Below, piece by piece: positions 1 through 5,178 of a stretch of DNA of 6,763 nucleotides. The translations under genes and the position numbers were made by a program. Positions within the stretch are counted from its first letter, which is position 1, and each line of letters begins with the position of its first letter. The stretch is from Acidobacteriota bacterium (lineage in GTDB: Bacteria > Acidobacteriota > Terriglobia > UBA7540): assembly GCA_021789565.1 (NCBI GenBank), contig JAJYJL010000249.1:1981-8743 (forward strand), written 5' to 3'. The notes under the pieces were generated by a model. The model searched no databases and was not told the DNA's origin. It saw nothing but the letters and a program-made list of their open reading frames with translations.

Positions 1-762
1 GGGGAGCGAAAGCACCAGCGGAAGGAGCTCCAGATGACCCATACCCAAACCCACTTTGTCCGTCCAGAAAGCGACAACCGGAATGCCCCCGCCCAGGCCT
101 TTCGGCGTAGGTCCACCCATCAGGTTAGGTTGCGAAAATTTCGCGGGAATTTCTTCAATGATGTTCTCGCCCCACTTGTAGCTGGAACCCTGGAAGGACC
201 ACATCCGGTAAGGCGGCGCTTTGCGGTCAATGAGCGACGCGTCCAACCGATGCCGGTTGGCGACCACGCGGTCAATCGGGAGTTCTTTCGCGGTCATGTT
301 CCTGTAGCTTTCGGTCACTACTGCCAGGTTCGGAAAGTCATCGTAAATTTCCACCGTGAGTGTCTTCTGGATTCCTTCCGGGCTGCTGGCGGGGATTTCA
401 ACGCGGTTGCCGAGCGGGCCGATCTTGCCCTTAACATCTGAGATGATTGACTGGCCGAAATCAAAAGTGAAGTTGGAAATCCGCTTGCCGCCGCTCACAA
501 GATAGCTGCCAGCCGCTGATGCGGCGTCTTCAAGCGTCAGGTTACCATCCGGCTTGCGGAGAAAAGCCTGGATGTTTCCGGAAGGGAGAACGTGGAATTC
601 GGCCGAAGGCGTCTGGAGAATGATGGGCCCGCCTTTGTTGACGCCCACAATCACCGATGATACTTTGCCAGGAGTCTGTTCAGGCGTTTGTTCGCTCTTA
701 CACGCCGAAAGCCCAGCCACCAGCGCAATGCCGGTCGTCTCCAGCCACTCCCGTCTGTTCAT
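1..762 (-). CDS. Exported lipoprotein, GH36/alpha-galactosidase-like, N-terminal part (partial)
   Basis: The frame is open from an ATG at 760-762 to the left edge, giving 254 residues with no stop. AGGGAG at 769-774 lies 6 nt upstream and supports this start. The N-terminus begins MNRREWLE, an imperfect twin-arginine motif, followed by a short hydrophobic stretch and the lipobox L18-S19-A20-C21, so the product is probably a lipoprotein processed at Cys21. Residues 40-254 look like the beta-rich N-terminal domain that precedes the TIM barrel in GH36-like alpha-galactosidases; helpful stretches are KTLTVEIYDDFPNLAVV, APPYRMWSFQGSSYKWGEN and IPVVAFWTDKVGLGMGHLE. The family call is from memory of similar acidobacterial proteins, not from a search. 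The catalytic barrel and its aspartates would lie beyond the left edge, so neither activity nor substrate can be read here. It could instead be another glycosidase with a similar N-domain. Its own promoter is suggested by a TATAAT at 802-807. Confidence 0.6.
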   Translation of the reverse strand, partial: MNRREWLETTGIALVAGLSACKSEQTPEQTPGKVSSVIVGVNKGGPIILQTPSAEFHVLPSGNIQAFLRKPDGNLTLEDAASAAGSYLVSGGKRISNFTFDFGQSIISDVKGKIGPLGNRVEIPASSPEGIQKTLTVEIYDDFPNLAVVTESYRNMTAKELPIDRVVANRHRLDASLIDRKAPPYRMWSFQGSSYKWGENIIEEIPAKFSQPNLMGGPTPKGLGGGIPVVAFWTDKVGLGMGHLELLPLVLSLP

Positions 763-801
763 CTTGTTCTCCCTGGTGTAATGTCCCGCAGCTGAAGGGT
801 C

Positions 802-807
802 ATTATA
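802..807 (-). promoter_or_regulatory. Candidate -10 box for the lipoprotein gene
   Basis: On the minus strand this reads TATAAT, a perfect sigma-70 -10 hexamer, about 40 nt upstream of the ATG at 762 and so implying a leader of roughly 33 nt. No good -35 hexamer is present at 16-18 nt spacing (AAGCTG at 17), and there is no TG extension, so this is a plausible but unproven promoter. Confidence 0.35.
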
Positions 808-914
808 CTCCAGCGTGGTAGCAGCAGCTTGCGGTCGGGGAAATGGTGTGAAAGGCAAATTTCGTCGTGCTGCTGAAGAAAGTCATTGCGCGATCAGGGC
901 CAGTTTCATCGTTG

Positions 915-1148
915 TCAATTATCCTGAACTTCAAAGGTGTCGCCCGTGTCACTGACCCACTGCTTCAGCGTGTCAATCAGCTTTTTGCGCTCTGTGCGAT
1001 ACGCGTTACAGTGCGCCAGGTTAATGAGTTCGTGAGGATACTCGTTGAGGTTGAACATCAGCCAGGAAGCATACCAGGCGCCGTCGCGAAGCAAAGCCGC
1101 TGCTCCAACGACTCCGAGTGAATTTTGAAAGAACGTTCTGCGATCCAC
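915..1148 (-). pseudogene. Gutted sulfatase: Tat-like signal joined in frame to the C-terminal tail
   Basis: An intact 77-codon frame starts with GTG (1146-1148), which has a strong AGGAGG 5 nt upstream (1154-1159). Residues 1-20 (MDRRTFFQNSLGVVGAAALL) look like the start of a Tat signal of an exported sulfatase. From about residue 21 the sequence reads like the last 55-60 residues of arylsulfatase-type enzymes: FNLNEYPHELINLAH matches the usual 'yDL..DPyElxNLA' segment, followed by RTERKKLIDTLKQWVSDTGD. Family members are usually about 450-550 residues, so some 400 codons are missing, including the C/S-x-P-x-R formylglycine site and all metal ligands. The join lies near 1080-1090. The product cannot be a sulfatase. 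It is best read as a relic of an in-frame deletion, although a mis-assembly would look the same. The identification rests on motif recall, without an alignment. Confidence 0.65.
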
Positions 1149-1153
1149 AATGC

Positions 1154-1159
1154 CCTCCT
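1154..1159 (-). promoter_or_regulatory. Ribosome binding site deciding the GTG start of the sulfatase relic
   Basis: The minus strand reads AGGAGG, 5 nt before the GTG at 1146-1148. It fixes a GTG start and shows that the original translation start region of the sulfatase gene has been kept, although the catalytic core is gone. Confidence 0.7.
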
Positions 1160-1362
1160 GTAAACTGTGGTCCGCCGGCGGTCATCGGCCCAGGGTCATA
1201 AAAAGGTTGAGGATGAAGTGTCTGCAGGCATGCAAGCGTCACACTGCTTAGCTGCGCACGGGTAAAGATCATATACCCGAATCCGGAATCAGGGGGATTG
1301 GTTGATGTCGAGGTGGGGGACGTCAAAGCCGCGTCACGGTGAAAGCTCTGAGCAACCGGAGG

Positions 1363-2373
1363 CTACGGAACGGCCGATGATGTTACAGGGAGAAAGAATC
1401 TGCGGCTGTAGATCAGGAAGGCCAGGTAGGCGACACAGACAATCAAGGTAGCGCCCATGATAAACGTAATGAACTGCGGGAATACCTGCGCAAACTGTTT
1501 TTGCCCCGAAGACTGGGTCATCTCAACAAACAACTGCGACATGCTGCCAGAGGCGAGGCTCACGCCGCTGGACGCTCCAAAGAACAAAAGCTTCAATAAA
1601 GCAATCGTCCATCCGGCAAGCCGCAATCTGTATATCAGCCACGCGGCGACCGCTGAAAGCGCCGAGAATACCAGCATGAGCGCAATCATCCCCCAACCTC
1701 GAACGACGTAGCCGAATAAGCATGTGACATGCATAGGCCAAATAAGGCAGAACAATGCAGACGCGGCCCCAAGGGCTTCCCAGACCACCAGGATGATCAC
1801 CGGAACCGGAAGCCTGCGCGAAGGTGCTCCAGCAGCAGGCGCGGCTTCATGCAGGAAACATGTGGCTTTAACACTCTTGCGGCTGTAAACAATCAGGAAC
1901 GTCAGCGGCAGCAGGATGCCGAAGACAATCGCCATCAAAACCATCGTGCCCATCACAATGCGCTCGACGTGGTGCGCCCCAGGGGGTACGGGGCGGACCT
2001 CGGCCATGATTTTGGGAAGTACAAACAGCAAGAACAAGGTCCCCAGTACCCCAAGGGCCAGCCACAATGCGCACCCAATCAGTGTCAGAACTCGCGCCCA
2101 GTTGCGCCGCCGGATCGAGCCGATGCCGGCGACAATGAAGAATCCAGCGATTACAACGTAGACACCCGCACTCAAGACCATGCCGGCCATGTGGATCCCG
2201 GCGGGCATCTCGGCCACATTCGAGGGCTCGAAGAACAGCGAACCGATGAGAGTGAACGCACCCAGCAGCAAACTGAAGGCACCCAACAGAATTTCAATGA
2301 TGCCGAAAGCGACCAGCCAGCCGCCGCGGTCTTTGAAGGGCAAAGCCAGCGATTCGGCAGTGATATTATCCAT
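1363..2373 (-). CDS. Polytopic membrane protein of unknown function with internal duplication
   Basis: This 336-residue protein starts at ATG 2371-2373, with GGAGG 8 nt upstream (2382-2386). I do not recognise the family. About eight hydrophobic helices can be seen, near residues 19-48, 62-86, 93-120, 137-163, 189-212, 225-247, 252-277 and 302-323, so it should sit in the cytoplasmic membrane. The two halves look alike. Each opens with a helix rich in small residues, has a basic loop before the third helix (RRRNWARVLTLIG at 88-100, YRLRLAGWTIALL at 248-260), and ends in a helix closed by a similar basic motif (FLIVYSRKSVKA at 159-170, FLIYSRRFF at 319-327). A proline/alanine-rich linker (about 175-188) joins them. 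No transporter or catalytic motif was found. It is followed by the sulfatase relic after 214 bp with no clear terminator, and is divergent from the ACT protein gene. Confidence 0.85.
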   Translation of the reverse strand: MDNITAESLALPFKDRGGWLVAFGIIEILLGAFSLLLGAFTLIGSLFFEPSNVAEMPAGIHMAGMVLSAGVYVVIAGFFIVAGIGSIRRRNWARVLTLIGCALWLALGVLGTLFLLFVLPKIMAEVRPVPPGAHHVERIVMGTMVLMAIVFGILLPLTFLIVYSRKSVKATCFLHEAAPAAGAPSRRLPVPVIILVVWEALGAASALFCLIWPMHVTCLFGYVVRGWGMIALMLVFSALSAVAAWLIYRLRLAGWTIALLKLLFFGASSGVSLASGSMSQLFVEMTQSSGQKQFAQVFPQFITFIMGATLIVCVAYLAFLIYSRRFFLPVTSSAVP

Positions 2374-2404
2374 GGCTGGTTCCTCCGCGACGAACGATGA
2401 CCGG

Positions 2405-2413
2405 ACTATATCA
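2405..2413 (-). promoter_or_regulatory. Candidate extended -10 promoter for the membrane protein gene
   Basis: The minus strand reads TGATATAGT: a TATAGT -10 hexamer (5 of 6 to consensus) with the TG extension in the right place. It would start transcription near 2398, giving a leader of about 25 nt. The -35 region (TAATAC at 17-nt spacing) is poor, which an extended -10 can tolerate. Confidence 0.45.
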
Positions 2414-2581
2414 CACTCAGGTTAGAGGTATTAGCTGGGGGGCAGACTCATCAACTTAATTCCTAGTAGATCCGCACACAGAGCACAATACGCCAGCTAT
2501 GCGCCGCCTGAACAAATTATGCTACGCTAAGCGGACATGCAGGCGTGGAAGCGCATAGGTTTCCGGCTCCCGCCAACGTTC

Positions 2582-2586
2582 AGGAG
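2582..2586 (+). promoter_or_regulatory. Ribosome binding site deciding the start of the ACT protein gene
   Basis: AGGAG lies 5 nt before the ATG at 2592 but only 2 nt before the in-frame GTG at 2589. The spacing favours ATG 2592 over the GTG one codon upstream. Confidence 0.65.
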
Positions 2587-2591
2587 CAGTG

Positions 2592-3248
2592 ATGTCAGAA
2601 AATGTCGGAATTCTGGTTCGAGTAGATTCAGGTCTTGGGGTCCTTCATCAGTTGACAGGAGTGATCGCAGCACAGCAGGGCGACATCTCATCCGTAGCGA
2701 TCGTCGAGAGCAGCGCACACGAAGCCCGCATCTATTTTGAGATCGAACTGCCCAGGCCGTCCGAGGCCCTGCTGGAAGGACTACGCACGCTTCCCGTCGT
2801 GAAGGAAGTGAACATTGTTGGCACGCTGGATAAAATCTACGGCAAGCGCATCATCGTGATGGGCGGCGGAGCACAAGTGGGGCAGGTGGCCATCGGCGCC
2901 ATTTCAGAAGCCGACCGCCACAATATCCGCGGCGAACATATTTCGGTGGATACCATTCCGCTGGTCGGCGAGCAGCCGCTGGCGGAGGCCGTCCGGGCAG
3001 TGGGCCGCCTTCCGCGCGCGCGTGTCCTGGTGCTGGCCGGGTCGCTGATGGGCGGAGAGATCGAGCGTGCGGTCCGCGATGTTCGCGCCCAGGGACTGCT
3101 CGTAATCAGTTTGAACATGGCCGGTAGCGTTCCCGATGTCGCCGACCTTGTCGTCACTGATCCCGTGCAGGCTGGCGTGATGGCCGTGATGGCTATCGCA
3201 GACACTGCCAAGTTCACTGTGAGCCGACTGAAGAAAAGAGTGTTCTAG
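2592..3248 (+). CDS. ACT domain + DUF5612 protein (putative amino-acid-binding regulator)
   Basis: The 218-residue protein has two parts. Residues 1-78 form an ACT-type ligand-binding fold: [21 protein letters not shown], then [11 protein letters not shown] and a closing [11 protein letters not shown] strand. Residues 83-215 match what I recall as DUF5612, with signature stretches [18 protein letters not shown] (83-100), [47 protein letters not shown] and [21 protein letters not shown] domains usually bind amino acids and control enzymes allosterically; the function of DUF5612 is unknown, and the glycine-rich GGGAQVG loop only hints at a nucleotide site. There is no signal peptide or membrane helix, so it should be cytoplasmic. 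I associate this pair mainly with methanogenic archaea, and transfer is possible. It stands alone, divergent from the membrane protein. TATGCT at 2518-2523 is the best upstream -10 candidate but has no -35. The start is set by the ribosome binding site at 2582-2586. Confidence 0.85.
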   Translation: MSENVGILVRVDSGLGVLHQLTGVIAAQQGDISSVAIVESSAHEARIYFEIELPRPSEALLEGLRTLPVVKEVNIVGTLDKIYGKRIIVMGGGAQVGQVAIGAISEADRHNIRGEHISVDTIPLVGEQPLAEAVRAVGRLPRARVLVLAGSLMGGEIERAVRDVRAQGLLVISLNMAGSVPDVADLVVTDPVQAGVMAVMAIADTAKFTVSRLKKRVF

Positions 3249-3252
3249 AATT

Positions 3253-3276
3253 CTCCTGCGCCAAGCGGAGCATTTT
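3253..3276 (+). terminator. Weak candidate terminator after the ACT protein gene
   Basis: In the 41-bp gap between two convergent stops, CTCC-t-GC (3253-3259) can pair with GCGGAG (3265-3270) around a 5-nt loop, with one bulged T, and is followed by CATTTT. The stem is only 6 bp and the T-run 4, so termination would be inefficient at best. Confidence 0.3.
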
Positions 3277-3289
3277 CAGCCACGATGGA

Positions 3290-3970
3290 TTATGCCGGTT
3301 TGCCCACCGGAATCAGATACAGCGGCTCGTGGTTTCGCGGCAGAGAAAGCGCCTTCTGCACTTCGGCATCGTGAAACGCTCCCATGGGCACGGCACCAAG
3401 CCCCAGCGCAACGGCCTGCAACAGCAGATTCTGGGCCGCGTGGCCGGCCTCAAGATGCACGTACCGCGGACTGCGACTTGAGCCGTATTTCTGCGCGGTT
3501 CGTTCATAAACTGCGGTGATCACAAAAACAGCCTCCGCCTCCCTGATCGCCTGTTGCTCAAGGGCAGCGTGATAAAGTGCGGGCCTCAGATCTTCCGCAG
3601 AAATGCGATCGAGGCGGTGGCGGGCCGGGTCGTGGTGGTAGCAACCTGCCGGCAATGCGACGTACATCTCCAGCGGGTATAATGCGCCGGCCGAAGGCGC
3701 TGTGCGATAGCCGTCCGAGCCTGTGATCCCCTGCGCCGCCCACAGAAGCTGCGAAAGTTGGCGCTCGCTCAACGAGCCGGGGGCAAATTCGCGCACCGAG
3801 CGGCGCTGCGAAATCGCCTCTTCAAGCGACACCACTCCACTCCGTGCCGGCCTGGGCAATTGGATCGTGGTTGGAGACTCGGTGCCGTGTTGCATATCGC
3901 TTCCTGCAGCGGGTGCCATCGAACGGCCCAACAGGACCATGGCAAGGACACATTGAATCTTCGTCATCAT
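3290..3970 (-). CDS. SagB/ThcOx-type nitroreductase (FMN oxidoreductase) with signal peptide
   Basis: The protein has 226 residues from ATG 3968-3970; a TTG at 4003 is in frame but lies upstream of the AGGAGG at 3982-3987, so it is less likely. Residues 1-22 (hydrophobic MVLLGRSMAPAAG) look like a Sec-type signal peptide or anchor without a twin-arginine pair. The rest is a full nitroreductase fold of the SagB/ThcOx branch: TIQLPRP, RRSVREF (56-62, flavin phosphate contact in the family), QLLWAAQGIT, the hallmark PSAGALYPLE (92-101), EAGHAAQN (174-181) and LGAVPMGAFHD. Relatives with these motifs oxidise azolines in thiazole/oxazole peptide biosynthesis, but many stand-alone members have no known substrate. 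No YcaO cyclodehydratase or precursor peptide gene is nearby, so peptide modification is not supported. It converges on the ACT gene (41-bp gap) and is divergent from the AKR-like gene. Confidence 0.85.
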   Translation of the reverse strand: MMTKIQCVLAMVLLGRSMAPAAGSDMQHGTESPTTIQLPRPARSGVVSLEEAISQRRSVREFAPGSLSERQLSQLLWAAQGITGSDGYRTAPSAGALYPLEMYVALPAGCYHHDPARHRLDRISAEDLRPALYHAALEQQAIREAEAVFVITAVYERTAQKYGSSRSPRYVHLEAGHAAQNLLLQAVALGLGAVPMGAFHDAEVQKALSLPRNHEPLYLIPVGKPA

Positions 3971-3981
3971 CCTGCCAGTTG

Positions 3982-3987
3982 CCTCCT
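3982..3987 (-). promoter_or_regulatory. Ribosome binding site of the nitroreductase gene
   Basis: The minus strand reads AGGAGG, 11 nt before ATG 3970 and 14 nt before a second, adjacent ATG at 3967. The spacing is long, but no closer start exists downstream of the site, and it argues against the upstream TTG at 4003, which lies on the wrong side of it. Confidence 0.5.
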
Positions 3988-4102
3988 GCTGAAACGGAGT
4001 CAACGCCCTTCCTGCAGCTTACAGGAAAGTCTAAAGAGTTGGAGCGAAAATCGCTGTGCGCAATGTCACCCGGCTGCGTGATCGCCCTGGCACTATCAGC
4101 GA

Positions 4103-4131
4103 TTGACTTGACCGAAGCGGAGATGTATTGT
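4103..4131 (+). promoter_or_regulatory. Candidate sigma-70 promoter of the AKR-like gene
   Basis: TTGACT (4103-4108, 5 of 6) and TATTGT (4126-4131, 4 of 6) are separated by exactly 17 nt. Transcription would begin near 4138 and give a leader of about 36 nt before ATG 4174. This is the best two-box promoter in the window. Confidence 0.5.
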
Positions 4132-4160
4132 CGAATTCAAACAATCAATCCTGCCAAGTC

Positions 4161-4167
4161 AAGGAGG
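4161..4167 (+). promoter_or_regulatory. Ribosome binding site deciding the start of the AKR-like gene
   Basis: AAGGAGG touches an in-frame ATG at 4168 (no spacer) but is 6 nt from the ATG at 4174, so translation should begin at 4174. The long in-frame extension back to about 3844 is antisense to the nitroreductase and is not coding. Confidence 0.75.
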
Positions 4168-4173
4168 ATGCTC

Positions 4174-5172
4174 ATGCACCGCCCCAAGTCACCCCACCTG
4201 GAACAGAGTGAAAATTCTGCAGAGACCGCAAGCAGCCGCCGGGATTTTCTGAAAGGCGCCACAACCGTAGCCGCCGGATTGATGATGCCGGGAGGACTGC
4301 CCGCACAGCCCTCGGATCCGCTGCCGATGATAAACCTGGGTCCACACCGCGTGTCCCGGCTGATTGTCGGCAGCAATCCCATCTACGGCTATTCACATTT
4401 CAACTACATTCTCGACAACCTTATGAAGGAGTACTTCACCGACGAGCGAATCGTCAAGCTCATGCTCGATTGTGAGAAGCACGGAATCAACACCTGGCAG
4501 GCAAGTTTCAACTACAACATGAAGCGGCAATTCCCTAAAATTCGCGGGGCCGGTTGCAAGATTCAGTTCATCTGCCTGGCCGCTTCCTGGCACTACGATG
4601 AAAAGATGGGTAGCACTCCGGAAGACGTTCTGGAAGGAACCATCAAGTGTGCGCAGGCCGCGATGGAGTTCAAGCCCATTGGGATCGCCTTCCACGGCGG
4701 GGCTACGGACATTCTTTTCCGTGCCGGCAAAATTGACCTGATCAAGACCTACATCGAAAGGGTCCACGAAATGGGCACGCTGGCAGGAATCTCCACGCAT
4801 AATCCGAAAATCCTGGAAACCTTGCATGAAAAGGGGTTTGCGAATGATTTCTACATGGCGGGCTTGCAGTACCTGACTCGCCGTCCCGAGGAGTGGATGA
4901 AGGAGATCGGCGCGCACCCACTCGACGAAGGCTGGATTGACTCCGACCCTCCGCGCATGGCCGCGGCCGTGCGCAAGGTTGACAAGCCGACGCTCGTTTA
5001 CAAGGTGCTGGCAGCAGGCCGAAAGTGCCGGTCTGAAGCGCAGAAGCGCCAGGCCATCGAATGGGCGTACAAAAACATCAAGCCCATCGACGCCACGATT
5101 ATCGGCCTGTTCCCCCGATTTTCGAACCAGGTTTCCGAAACTGCGAAGATGGTACGCGAGGCTCTCGCGTAG
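4174..5172 (+). CDS. Tat-exported aldo/keto-reductase-fold protein, divergent catalytic site
   Basis: The 332-residue protein carries a clear Tat signal: SRRDFLKGATTVAAGLMMPGG (21-41) with R22-R23, then a probable cleavage near Ala44. The mature part reads as an aldo/keto-reductase-like TIM barrel. GPHRVSRLIVGSNP (56-69) is the opening strand, HGINTWQASFNY (103-114) corresponds to the usual 'GinfiDTAxxYg' segment, IGIAFHGG (169-176) to the 'iDlyllH' strand, and KPIDATIIGLFPRFSNQVSETA (303-324) to the C-terminal 'pvtsviiG..s.eQveen' segment. By eye, the catalytic Tyr (Y114) and His (H174) are kept, while the Asp is replaced by Q109 and no Lys is found in the third strand (QFICLAAS). Ordinary AKR chemistry is therefore doubtful. 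Similar proteins are annotated as hypothetical or aldo/keto reductase. It ends 6 bp before the convergent Asp-box gene. Confidence 0.75.
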   Translation: MHRPKSPHLEQSENSAETASSRRDFLKGATTVAAGLMMPGGLPAQPSDPLPMINLGPHRVSRLIVGSNPIYGYSHFNYILDNLMKEYFTDERIVKLMLDCEKHGINTWQASFNYNMKRQFPKIRGAGCKIQFICLAASWHYDEKMGSTPEDVLEGTIKCAQAAMEFKPIGIAFHGGATDILFRAGKIDLIKTYIERVHEMGTLAGISTHNPKILETLHEKGFANDFYMAGLQYLTRRPEEWMKEIGAHPLDEGWIDSDPPRMAAAVRKVDKPTLVYKVLAAGRKCRSEAQKRQAIEWAYKNIKPIDATIIGLFPRFSNQVSETAKMVREALA

Positions 5173-5178
5173 GCAATG

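Noticed and set aside
34..441. Plus-strand open frame opposite the lipoprotein gene
   Set aside because: The minus-strand frame is open over the whole 762 bases with a lipobox and ribosome site; the plus frame has no family resemblance.
913..918. A perfect TTGACA on the minus strand overlapping the stop of the sulfatase relic
   Set aside because: No -10 hexamer lies 16-18 nt downstream (GATCGC at 17), so it is probably a chance match.
1021..1326. Minus-strand 101-codon frame overlapping the sulfatase relic
   Set aside because: It is in another frame, rich in Ser, Thr and Arg, without a ribosome site or a recognisable domain; the relic frame explains the same bases better.
1729..2400. A long plus-strand open frame (223 codons) opposite the membrane protein gene
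   Set aside because: It is very rich in Gln, Arg, Asp and His, which is what the antisense of hydrophobic codons gives; it has no recognisable domain, and the minus-strand protein has clear helices and a good ribosome site.
3844..4173. A 110-codon N-terminal extension of the AKR-like protein
   Set aside because: It overlaps the nitroreductase gene antisense, reads as low-information sequence, and the ribosome site and Tat signal both place the start at 4174.
4393..4917. Minus-strand open frame (174 codons) opposite the AKR-like gene
   Set aside because: It is a shadow of a strongly supported plus-strand gene and has no motif or ribosome site of note.
3290..5172. A possible modified-peptide biosynthesis cluster around the SagB-type gene
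   Set aside because: No YcaO, precursor peptide, protease or transporter gene is present; the adjacent AKR-like gene is divergently transcribed with its own promoter.
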